From the NCBI RefSeq assembly GCF_004214935.1, contig NZ_SFCC01000009.1, positions 124,001 through 188,000 of the forward strand: DNA of 64,000 nt. Direction: 5' to 3'. Shown in pieces: positions 7,098-16,000 of the stretch; the stretch's first letter is position 1; each line of letters starts with the position of its first letter. A program made the position numbers and the translations under genes. Below the pieces are notes generated by a model that was not told the origin of the DNA, did no database searches, and saw nothing but the letters and a program-made list of their open reading frames with translations. This DNA comes from Amycolatopsis suaedae (GTDB lineage: Bacteria > Actinomycetota > Actinomycetes > Mycobacteriales > Pseudonocardiaceae).

Positions 7098-8756
7098 ATG
7101 GCCACAAGTCCCAGTAAACCCGTTTCGCTGTTCCGTCTGGACGGGGACGGCGACGCTCTCGTCTCGCTGACTTCCGAACAGGTCGCGGTGGACCGCCCGG
7201 TGAACCTCGCCGGAACCCGGGCACGCCTCGTCGCCGGTGCCTTCCGCACCGAGGAACCACGCTGGCTGGACCACGTGTCGGCGCTGACCGGGGGACCGGT
7301 CGAGCTGTCCGCCGAGCTGCCGTTCGCCGTGCTGCTCGTGCCCCGGCCGCCGTGGACCTACGCGGTGACCTGGGGAGCCGGGCATCTCGCACTCAACGAC
7401 GAGTACGTCGAGCAGGGATTCGGGCTGCTGTTCGGCATCCGGCGGCTGGACCCGCTGGACCTCGGGCTGGTCGTCAGCGCCGCGCTGGACGCCTCGGCCC
7501 GCGTCACCCAGACGTCGATCCCCGGCGGCAGCGATCTCGCCGGCTTCCGGCTGGAACCGTACGGCGAGCTGGTCAATCGCCTGGCCGGGTCGGCCGACCT
7601 CGTGGACCTCACCTACGGCCGGGTCACCGGGCGCCGGTACCGGATCCGGGCCGGCAACGCCCTGTGGGCGCCGCTGGCCAAGGAGCCGTACGGGTTCCTG
7701 GCCGACCTCGACGCCATCGGCGCGGTGGTCGACGAGCCGGACACGCACTCCGCACTGCGGTTCATCGCGCAGACCCGGCCGCTGGACCGGCACGACCGGC
7801 TGGTCCCGGAACTGGAACGCCGGTTCGCGGAGACCCTCGGCGGCGCCGCACACGGCCCGGTCGGGCTGGCGTGGCCGCACAGCGCGGTGCGGGAGGCGGA
7901 GCAGGCGGGCTCCTACCGGGTCACCGGCCTGGGCGGCGATGGGCCGTTCGTGGCCGAGGCACGCCTGGAACTGGCGCACCTGACCGACCGGCTGGCCCGC
8001 GTCGACGCCGCCGACCGGATGCGGGCGCTGCGCGCCGGGCGCATCGTGGCCTGCGCGGACGAGTCGGGCGAGGTGGAGTCGGGAACTCCGGTGCAGGTCG
8101 CGAAGTGGCTGACGTTCGAGACCACCGTCGGTCACGCGCGCTACGTCTTCCACCAGGGCCGGTGGTACCGGATCGGACAGGCCTACGTCGAGCTGATGCG
8201 CGGCCAGGTCGCCGGCCTGCTGGAGCGGCGCTACCCGTGGCCGGACGTGTCCTGGGTGCCGACCGGTGAGCCCGACGACGAGCACCGCTACTGCGAGCGG
8301 GTCGGGACCGAGCCCGGATTCCTGTGCCTGGACAAGGATTTCGCCAGCACGCCACTGCATCCGCGGTTCGAGCTGTGCGACCTGCTCGGCCCCGGCGACG
8401 AGCTGATCCACGTCAAGTGGCTGGGCCGGGCGACCTCGGCCAGCCACCTGTTCACCCAGGCCCTGGTGTCGGTCGAGGCGCTGGCACACGAACCCGCCGC
8501 GCTGACCCAGCTCGCCGCCAAGGTCACCCGGCTGGACCCGGGACGGACGGTGGCCACGGCGCCCGGCACGGTGGTGCTGGCCGCCGCGGGCCGGGGCTGG
8601 GACGCCGACCAGCTGTTCACGCTGTCGCAGATCAGCCTGCTGCGCCTGGACCGTGCCGTGCGCGGGCTGGGCGCGACGCTGCGCTTCGCGGACATCCCGT
8701 TCGTGCCCAAGCAGCGCAGGCGGGTCCAGCCGTCGAGGCGCCGGTCACGTCGATGA
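7098..8756 (+). CDS. DUF6119 / TIGR04141-family sporadically distributed protein
   Basis: A 552-residue protein that I match to the TIGR04141/DUF6119 family, which is scattered among bacteria and often sits near defence or mobile genes; its biochemical role is unknown. Matching features in order are a short N-terminal strand (VSLFRLD), a mid-region WAVTWGAGH-like segment with NDEYVEQGFGLLFGIRRLDP, the RVTQTSIPGGSDLAGF and VTGRRYRIRAG stretches, a W-rich centre (FHQGRWYRIGQAYVE), and a late GRATSASHLFTQALVS. There is no signal peptide or TM. It stands alone on the plus strand, with the Uma2 gene divergent upstream. A defence role is inference only. Confidence 0.75.
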   Translation: MATSPSKPVSLFRLDGDGDALVSLTSEQVAVDRPVNLAGTRARLVAGAFRTEEPRWLDHVSALTGGPVELSAELPFAVLLVPRPPWTYAVTWGAGHLALNDEYVEQGFGLLFGIRRLDPLDLGLVVSAALDASARVTQTSIPGGSDLAGFRLEPYGELVNRLAGSADLVDLTYGRVTGRRYRIRAGNALWAPLAKEPYGFLADLDAIGAVVDEPDTHSALRFIAQTRPLDRHDRLVPELERRFAETLGGAAHGPVGLAWPHSAVREAEQAGSYRVTGLGGDGPFVAEARLELAHLTDRLARVDAADRMRALRAGRIVACADESGEVESGTPVQVAKWLTFETTVGHARYVFHQGRWYRIGQAYVELMRGQVAGLLERRYPWPDVSWVPTGEPDDEHRYCERVGTEPGFLCLDKDFASTPLHPRFELCDLLGPGDELIHVKWLGRATSASHLFTQALVSVEALAHEPAALTQLAAKVTRLDPGRTVATAPGTVVLAAAGRGWDADQLFTLSQISLLRLDRAVRGLGATLRFADIPFVPKQRRRVQPSRRRSRR

Positions 8757-8796
8757 GATCTTGTACACCCCGTGCCCGGTTGGCTACCGTTCGGTA

Positions 8797-10644
8797 ATGC
8801 GGATGAGCGCCGTCGTACTCGTCGTCCTGTCGGCCCTGAGCATGACGGTGCCACCCGTGTCGGCGGAACCCGTTGGGACGCAGGCATCCTGGACCGGTCC
8901 GCTCAGCACCCGCGGCCGCTACATCGTCGACGCCACCGGCGCCCGGTTCAAGCTCAAGGCCGGCAACTGGCACGGCGCCAGCGGCACCTGGACCGGGTCC
9001 GGCGCGGTGACCGACCCGGCCAGCCACCACGCCGGCGAGATCGCCTACCAGACGCCGCTCGGGCTGGACCGCGCGTCCATCGACACGATCATCGACGGGT
9101 TCGCCGAGCTGGGGCTGAACAGCGTGCGGTTGCCGTTCTCCAACCAGATGATCCACGACTCCGCGCCGGTGCCCGACCTGCCGGCCAACCCCGGGCTGCG
9201 TGGCAAGACCCCGTTGCAGGTGTACGACACCGTCGTCGAGCGGCTGACCGCGCGCGGGTTCGCGGTGATCCTGAACAACCACACCACGACGTCGCGCTGG
9301 TGCTGCGGCGTGGACGGCAACGAACGGTGGAACACCAGCCAGAGCGAGCGGCAGTGGCAGGAGGACTGGCTGTTCATGGCCCGCCGCTACGCCGCCAACA
9401 AGCGTGTGGTCGGCGCCGACCTGTACAACGAGGTGCGGCGCAACGTGCTGGACGACCCGAACTGGGGCTGGGGCAACAACACCGACTGGCACCGGGCGAG
9501 CCAGCAGGCCGCCGACCGGATCCTGACCGAGGCCAACCGGGACCTGCTGATCTTCGTCGAGGGCATCAACTGGGTCGGCATCCCGGTGGACGGTTTCCCG
9601 CACGGCAGGCCGACCCTCGAACCGGCCCGTACGCTCTCGCACACGCTCATCGACTCCGGCAAGCTGGTCTACGCGGCCCACTTCTACGGCTACACCGGCC
9701 CGAACCACTCGGGCGCGACCGGCGTCGGCGAGACCAGCGACCCGCGCTACCGGGATCTGAGCCCGCGCGAGCTGCGCGATGTGCTGTACCGGCAGGCGTT
9801 CTTCGTCTCCGCCGAGACCGGCGCCCACTTCACCGCGCCGCTGTGGATCAGCGAGTTCGGCATCGGGCGCGACGACACCGACGCCAAGTCGAGGGACTGG
9901 TTCGAACGGTTCACCGACTACCTGATCGAGACCGACGCCGACTTCGCCTACTGGCCGCTGGTCGGCTTTCACACCAACGGTTCCGGCAACGGCTGGGCAC
10001 TGCTGGCCTGGGACGCCGACGGCCGCAGGCAGACCGTGTACGACGACTGGCGCGGGGCCGCCTGGCGGCGGCTGGCCGGTGCGCCGGGCAGGACCGGCCA
10101 GATCCCCGAGCAGACCCGGTGGTCCATGCTGAACCTCGACCACGGCGACTTCCAGCCGTCGCGCTCGGTCCGTGCCCTGCCGGACTGGGACTCCGGCGCT
10201 CGCAAGGGCGCCTGCCCGGACGGTCAGCGCCTCGCCGGGCTGAGCCACACCGGCAACCGCGGGCTGTGTACCACCACGCGGGCGGCGCCGTCCGGGTACA
10301 CGGCCGTCCGCGACGAGCGGCACGTCGACCGCGACTGGGCCGCCGGCTACACGAAGGTGCAGTGCCCGCCGGACCACTACCTGGCCGGCTACAGCGTCCG
10401 GGGCGCGGCGTTCTCGTCGGCGCTGTGCGGCAGGTCGGTCACGCCGCTGGGCCGCGGTGGCCGGACGGTCTGGTTCCACCGCGGCGACAACCGCCCGGCG
10501 GACGGACCCGGCGGGGAGTTCGCGCACGGCAACCACAAGGGTCAGTGCACTGTGGACGAATACGTCGCCGGCGTCGCCTACACCGGCCGCGTCGGCTCCC
10601 GCGGCACCCCCGACGCGTTGCTCTGCGTTCCCCTCCTGCCGTGA
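8797..10644 (+). CDS. Secreted glycoside hydrolase family 5-like protein
   Basis: A 615-residue exported polysaccharide hydrolase. A Sec signal peptide covers about residues 1-23, with cleavage after VSA. The TIM barrel follows: LNSVRLPFSNQM, ILNNHTTTSRWCC, the acid/base in ADLYNEV at about Glu212, and the nucleophile in WISEFGIG at about Glu353. A C-terminal domain of roughly 130 residues, rich in paired Cys and Gly-His, may bind carbohydrate; I do not recognise it. The substrate (beta-glucan, cellulose or mannan) cannot be told. The ATG at 8797 was chosen because it starts the signal peptide. The stop codon lies inside a half-copy of the type-1 repeat, so the last residues may have been changed by repeat insertion. 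Confidence 0.85.
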   Translation: MRMSAVVLVVLSALSMTVPPVSAEPVGTQASWTGPLSTRGRYIVDATGARFKLKAGNWHGASGTWTGSGAVTDPASHHAGEIAYQTPLGLDRASIDTIIDGFAELGLNSVRLPFSNQMIHDSAPVPDLPANPGLRGKTPLQVYDTVVERLTARGFAVILNNHTTTSRWCCGVDGNERWNTSQSERQWQEDWLFMARRYAANKRVVGADLYNEVRRNVLDDPNWGWGNNTDWHRASQQAADRILTEANRDLLIFVEGINWVGIPVDGFPHGRPTLEPARTLSHTLIDSGKLVYAAHFYGYTGPNHSGATGVGETSDPRYRDLSPRELRDVLYRQAFFVSAETGAHFTAPLWISEFGIGRDDTDAKSRDWFERFTDYLIETDADFAYWPLVGFHTNGSGNGWALLAWDADGRRQTVYDDWRGAAWRRLAGAPGRTGQIPEQTRWSMLNLDHGDFQPSRSVRALPDWDSGARKGACPDGQRLAGLSHTGNRGLCTTTRAAPSGYTAVRDERHVDRDWAAGYTKVQCPPDHYLAGYSVRGAAFSSALCGRSVTPLGRGGRTVWFHRGDNRPADGPGGEFAHGNHKGQCTVDEYVAGVAYTGRVGSRGTPDALLCVPLLP

Positions 10645-10651
10645 AGGGGGC
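10638..10651. repeat. Half copy of type-1 repeat at a gene end
   Basis: GCCGTGAAGGGGGC matches the left half of the type-1 palindrome. Its internal TGA (10642-10644) is the stop codon of the GH5-like gene. No matching right half follows. Confidence 0.5.
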
Positions 10652-10698
10652 GCAGCGGAGAAGACAACCGGGGACCGCCGGGTCGTTACGGTGAGGCC

Positions 10699-11541
10699 AT
10701 GGAGATCGAGCCAGGAAAGTGGGAGGCCGTGCGTGCCGCGGTGCGGACGGCGGGGGACCGGTTCGCCGGACTGTTCCCTGCCGCGCCCGACCCGGCCGCC
10801 AAGGTGACCGCGGACTGGTCGGTCGCCGACATGGCGGCCCACGTGACCGCGATCGCCTGGCAATACACCTCGATGGTCAAGCCCGGGCAGGAGCGGCGAA
10901 TGCCCGCGCTCGACGGCCCGATCGCGCGCACCACCGTGGAGTCCGTTTCCGACTTCAACGAGATCACCCTGGCCGAGTACACCGAACGCGACGTCACGGT
11001 CCTGGCCGAACGGCTGCGGGCGCACATCGACGAGATCCTCCTGGCCACCACCGGCAGCGACCCGGCCACCCCGGTGCCGTGGCTCGGCGGTGCCCGGCTG
11101 CCGCTGGCCGGGGTCCTCGCCCACCTGCTCAACGAACTGCTCATCCACGGCAGGGACATCGCCGTGGCACTCGGCAGGCCGTGGGAGATCCCGCCCCGCG
11201 ACGCCGCGCTGTTCTTCGAACTGTTCCTGCTCGGTGTGATCCGGCTCGGCATGGGCACGCTGCTCGACGGCGGCGACCGGCCGCGCGAACGGCGGATCGC
11301 CGTGGAGTTCCGGTCCCGCTACACCACGCCGGTCACCCTCGTGTTGCACCGCGGCGAGGTCTCGGTGGAACAACCTCGCCGCGACAACGACATCCGCCTG
11401 TTCTTCGACCCGCCGACGTTCAACCTCGTGATGTTCCACCGCGTCGGCAAGCCGAGGGCGGCACTCGCGGGCAAGATCGTCGTCTGGGGACGGCGACCCT
11501 GGCTGCTGCCCGCCTTCCTGCGCAAGTTACGAATGCCCTGA
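10699..11541 (+). CDS. Maleylpyruvate isomerase-family (DinB-fold) mycothiol-dependent-type enzyme
   Basis: A 280-residue protein with an N-terminal DinB/MDMPI four-helix domain (about 1-170). The metal-binding pattern is visible as a His in DMAAHVTAIAW and two in HLLNELLIHGRDIA. A C-terminal SCP2-like domain follows (about 190-280). This family includes mycothiol-dependent isomerases and S-transferases of actinomycetes, but most members have unknown substrates. A GTGAGG ribosome site precedes the ATG. Its 3' end overlaps the convergent beta-lactamase-family gene by 15 bases. Membership is fairly sure and the reaction is not. Confidence 0.8.
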   Translation: MEIEPGKWEAVRAAVRTAGDRFAGLFPAAPDPAAKVTADWSVADMAAHVTAIAWQYTSMVKPGQERRMPALDGPIARTTVESVSDFNEITLAEYTERDVTVLAERLRAHIDEILLATTGSDPATPVPWLGGARLPLAGVLAHLLNELLIHGRDIAVALGRPWEIPPRDAALFFELFLLGVIRLGMGTLLDGGDRPRERRIAVEFRSRYTTPVTLVLHRGEVSVEQPRRDNDIRLFFDPPTFNLVMFHRVGKPRAALAGKIVVWGRRPWLLPAFLRKLRMP

Positions 11542-12666
11542 CGCCTCGGCCAGCGCCCGCCAGATGGTCTCCGCCGGGGCGTCCGGCGTCAGCTGGTTGA
11601 CCAGGACGACGACCGTGACGCCGCGGCCGAGGTCGGTGCCCGCCATCGAGTTGAACCCGATGTAGGCGCCACCGTGCCCCTGCCAGGTGCGTCCGCCCGC
11701 GACCGTCGGGTAGGTGCCCATACCGTAGCCGCCCGGCGACTGCGGCGCCGGCGCGATCATCTGCCGCACCGTCGCCGGCCGCAGCATCCGGCCGCGCGCG
11801 AACAGGGCGTCCAGCGTCAGCCCCGCACCCAGCGCGGTCCCGGCGAACAGCCCGTCGGCGAACGGCTGGCCGTACAGGTCGGTGGGGATGCCGGTCGCGC
11901 CGTAGGCGGTGAAGAAGTCCTCCAGCGTTCCGTTGTCCTTCGGTGTGTAACCGTGGGCGAACCGGTCGAAGGCCCGCCGGGAGCGGCGCAGGGTGACCTG
12001 GTCCTCGCCCAGCCGGTGATCCGCCCGCCGGAGGAACCGCCGGTAGGCGTTGTCGAACGCCTGCGCGCCGCCGGAGACCTCGGTCAGCACGCGCCCCAGC
12101 ACGATGTAGCCGGTGTTGGAGTAGGCGAAATGCCTGCCCGGCTCGACCGGTTCCTTGATCCCGGGAGCCAGCATCTCGAACGTGTACGGCCGGTTCGGGT
12201 CGTACCGGTCGCCGGGCGGGAACAGCGGCGCCGTCGCCGGGTCGGCGTACAGATCCGGGTAGCCGGAGGTGTGCGTGAGCAGCATGCGGATCGTCACGAC
12301 CCGCGCACCTGGCACCTCGTCGCCGACGTAGCCTGCGATCGGCCGGTCGAGGTCGATGACCCCGGTCTCCGCCTGGTGCAGCGCGAACGCAGCGAGCAGC
12401 AGCTTGCTGAGGCTGGCGTAGACGAACATCGTGCGGTCGGTGACCGGTTCGCGTGGTTCCACGATCGCCGCGCCACGCCGTCCCGACCAGATCACCCGGC
12501 CGTCGCGGATCGCCACGGCCTGGACGCCGGCGTCGCCGAACCTCGCCGCGGCACGTTCCAGCGCCGCGTCCATCCGCCGGGGCAGGTCGTTGCCGGCGGT
12601 GGCCGCGGGCGGGGCCAGCACGCTGGTCATGGCGATCACCAGGGCGAGAACACCGTAGCGGATCAT
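11527..12666 (-). CDS. Secreted serine hydrolase of the beta-lactamase/class C (DD-peptidase-like) family
   Basis: A 379-residue exported serine hydrolase with a signal peptide at about 1-24 (ending ATA). The active-site triad of the class C beta-lactamase/DD-peptidase family is present: SLSK (Ser85-Lys88), YSN (in HFAYSNTGYI) and HGG (in WQGHGGAYIGF). The length fits the esterase/D-aminopeptidase branch as well as beta-lactamases, so drug hydrolysis should not be assumed. GAGGAG stands 5-10 nt before the ATG. It is divergent from the Pls-type synthetase across 425 bp and need not be related to it. Confidence 0.85.
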   Translation of the reverse strand: MIRYGVLALVIAMTSVLAPPAATAGNDLPRRMDAALERAAARFGDAGVQAVAIRDGRVIWSGRRGAAIVEPREPVTDRTMFVYASLSKLLLAAFALHQAETGVIDLDRPIAGYVGDEVPGARVVTIRMLLTHTSGYPDLYADPATAPLFPPGDRYDPNRPYTFEMLAPGIKEPVEPGRHFAYSNTGYIVLGRVLTEVSGGAQAFDNAYRRFLRRADHRLGEDQVTLRRSRRAFDRFAHGYTPKDNGTLEDFFTAYGATGIPTDLYGQPFADGLFAGTALGAGLTLDALFARGRMLRPATVRQMIAPAPQSPGGYGMGTYPTVAGGRTWQGHGGAYIGFNSMAGTDLGRGVTVVVLVNQLTPDAPAETIWRALAEASGHS

Positions 12667-13091
12667 GCCATCTCCTCGAGTTCGATGGTGCGCACATCGG
12701 TGGTGACGATTCGAGAGTGGCCTGATCGACTACCGCTCCGCTACCCGGCCCGCCGGAATCTCCAGGCAGCCGCCGGAACGTCCACAGAATGGGAAATCGT
12801 TGCCCTGGTGACGCCCGTGGTTTGTTAACTCCTGGCGAATGGTGGACGCGACGCGTGGAAACACCTGGTGGCCGAACCGGCATCGAAAGGTGCGCCGCCG
12901 GTGAAATGTGTACATTCCGCCGCGGTCGGTTTCCGTTCTGTGGTCCATGTCACCGTTGATCTTTCCGGCCTAACTCGTTGCTCTGGATGAAACGCCGGGA
13001 TGCCTCCCGGCGATGAGCATCCCGTGTCGTAGATCAATTCTTCCCGTTGATCTTCGTTTTTGCGCGTTTTCACGTCTTCTGGAGGGTTTCG
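12667..13091. promoter_or_regulatory. Divergent promoter region of the beta-lactamase-family and NRPS genes
   Basis: This region holds no gene. A perfect hairpin (CGCCGGGA, TGCC, TCCCGGCG) lies at 12993-13012. An inverted repeat AGATCAA (13031-13037) / TTGATCT (13047-13053) lies about 40-60 bp before the NRPS start. The 11-mer CCGTTGATCTT occurs twice, at 12953 and 13044, so TTGATCT-type half-sites are repeated. The hairpin could be an attenuator in the NRPS leader and the TTGATCT pairs an operator. No regulator is encoded next to them. Confidence 0.45.
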
Positions 13092-16000
13092 GTGGTGTTC
13101 ACGGATTTGTCGGCTGATTCCGCGATTATTACGGAATCGCCCGCGCGGGTGAGGAACCCGGTCCGGCGAATGCACCACGTTTTCGAACACTCCGCGGACC
13201 GGGTCCCGGACGCGGTCGCCGTCGAGGTCGGCGACGAGGCGATCACCTACGCCGAGCTGGACCGGCGGGCGAACCGGCTCGCCCACCACCTGCGTGCGTC
13301 CGGAATCCGGAACGGGGCCCGGGTGGCGATTCTCGTCGAGCGCAGCGCGCACACCTACGTCTGCCTGCTGGGAATCGGCAAGGCCGGGGCGGTCTTCGTG
13401 CCGATCGACCCGGCCTCGCCCGCCGACCGGATCGCCTACATCACCGACGATTCCCGGGTCGATCTGCTGCTGACGACCGGTGATCTCGCCGAACGGGCGG
13501 GCGGCGCCGCGTGCACCGTGCTGGACCTGGACGCGGCCGCCGCGGACCTGGCCGCCTGCCCCGCGAGCAGGCCGGACCTCGGCGAGGACGACCTGCTCGA
13601 CCCGGACCCCAGCGCCTACATCATCTACACGTCCGGCTCCAGCGGGCGGCCCAAGGGCGTGGAGGTCGCCCAGCGCAGCATCTGCAACTTCCTCGACATC
13701 GTGCCCGGGCTCTACGACGTCCGCCCGGACGACCGGGTCTACCAGGGCATGACGATCTCGTTCGACTTCTCCATCGAGGAGATCTGGCCGACCTGGGCGG
13801 TCGGCGCGACGCTGGTCGCCGGCCCGGACGGGTCGGGCAGGCTGGGCGCCGAACTGGCCGAGTTCCTCGACCGCCGCCGGATCACGGTGCTGTACTGCGT
13901 GCCCACGTTGCTGGCGACGATTCCGCACGAACTTCCGTTGCTGCGCAACCTTCTCGTCGGCGGCGAGGCGTGCCCCAGGCAGCTGGTCGACCGGTGGGCA
14001 CGCGACGGCCGCCGGATCCTCAACACCTACGGCCCCACCGAGGCCACCGTCACCGCCACCTGGTGCGAGCTGCTGCCCGGCAGGCCGGTCACCATCGGCG
14101 TGCCGGTACCGACCTACACGGTGTTCCTGCTCGACGACGACCGCGAGCGGGTGCCCGACGGCGAGGTGGGGGAGATCTGCATCGGCGGCCCCGGGGTGGC
14201 GAAGGGTTACGTCGGCCGCCCCGAGCTGACCGCCGACCGGTTCATCGAACACCCGCTGGCACCCGGCGGACGGCTCTACCGCACGGGCGACCTCGGCCGG
14301 GTCAGCGGCAACGGGGAGATCGAGTACCTCGGCCGCGCCGACGCCGAGGTCAAGATCCGCGGTCACCGGGTCGACCTCGGCGAGATCGAGAGCGTGCTGC
14401 TCGCCGACCCCGGTGTGTCCGCAGCGGCCGCGGCGATGGTCGAGGTGACGCCGGGCAGTCCCGAGCTGGTCGGCTACGTGGTGTCCGATTCGGACGACGA
14501 GGACGGTCTTTTCCGCCGCCTGCGCGAAACCCTGCGCGACCAGGTGCCCGCCTACATGGTTCCCGCGTTCTTCGTGACGATCCCGGTGCTGCCGATGATG
14601 CCGAGCGGCAAGGTCGACCGGCGCCTGCTGCCCGCCCCTGCCGGCGCGCGGCGCACCGTCGACGGCCCGGTCGTCGCACCGGCCGGTGCCACCGAGGAAC
14701 TGCTCACCCGGGTGTGGGCGGAGGTGTTCGGCCTGGCACCGGAGGAACTGTCGGTCACCGCCGACTTCTTCGCCGACCTCGGCGGCCACTCACTGCTCGC
14801 CGCGACCGTCACCTCCCGGCTCCGCGAACACGAGACGACCGCGGGCATCGCCGTGCGCGACCTCTACGCCCACCCCGACATCCGCGCCCTCGCCGCGTAC
14901 CTGGACAGCCGCGAACCCGCGACCGCCCCGGCCGGGCAGCCGCGGTACGAGCCGCTGCGGCACGGCACCCGGCGCATCGCGGCCGCCGGTTCGGCCCAGG
15001 CACTGGTGATCTACCTGCTGCTGCTGGTGATCACGCTCCCGGTGGCCTACGTCTACACCTGGAACGACGGCGACGTCTCGGTCCCGGTCCTCGCCGAGCT
15101 GCTGGTGGCCATCCTGATCAGCTACCTCGGCGTGCGCTGGGTGGTCCCGCTGGTGGTGGTGCGGCCGCTGTCGGCAGGCATCAAGCCGGGCCGGTACCGG
15201 CTGTGGGGACCGACCTACCTGCGCCTGTGGACACTGGACCTGCTGCTGAGCGTCGGGCCGCTGCCGGTGGTCAGCGGCAGCGGGCTGATGCCGCTGTACC
15301 TGCGGCTGCTCGGCGCCCGCGTCGGCAGGCACGCGGTGATCGCGACGAGTTCGGTCGCGCTGCCCGCCCTCGTCCGCATCGGGGACGACGCGGCCATCGG
15401 CTACGGCGCGGTGCTGCGGCCGTGGCGGGTCGAGGACGGCTGGGTCACCGTCGGGGAGATCACCGTGGGCGCGGGCGCGTTCGTCGGCGCGAACGCCGTG
15501 CTGGAACCCGGTTGCTCGATCGGCCCCGGTGCCGCGCTCGGTGAGCAGTCGATGCTCGGGCGGGGCGAGTCCGTTCCGGCCGGGCAGCGGTGGTCGGGCT
15601 CGCCCGCGGCGAAGGCCGGCACGCTGTCGCCGACCGTCGAGGACCTGCTCGGCCACGCCGGACCCACGCCTGGCTGGCGATTCCACCAGCTGCTGCTGAC
15701 GCTGGTCGGGCTCGGTGCGCTGGAAATCGGCGCGATCTGCCTGATCCTGCCGAGCGTGGCGCTGGTGTGGTGGGCGCTGCTCGGCTGGGGTGTTCTCGCC
15801 GGGGCGGTGGCCACGATGCTGGCCGGCCCGGTGTTCGTGCTGACCGTGTGCGCGTTCGTCGCCGCGGGCCGCAGGCTCGTGCTGCCGCGTACGCCGGTCG
15901 GCGTCCACCCGGTCCGCTCCGGGCTCGGGGTCCGCAAGTGGGTCGCGGACAAGCTGCTGGAGTTCAGCCTCACGTTCACCAACTCGCTGTACGCCACGCT

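Noticed and set aside
8632..11439. A 935-codon open frame antisense to the GH5-like and DinB-fold genes
   Set aside because: Low-complexity Val/Gly/Arg/Gln content and no domain. Both sense genes have clear motifs, so this is a GC-driven antisense frame.
11527..12666. A clinical-type beta-lactamase resistance gene
   Set aside because: The SxxK/YxN/HxG set is shared with esterases and D-peptidases of this large family. Nothing in the context shows beta-lactam hydrolysis.
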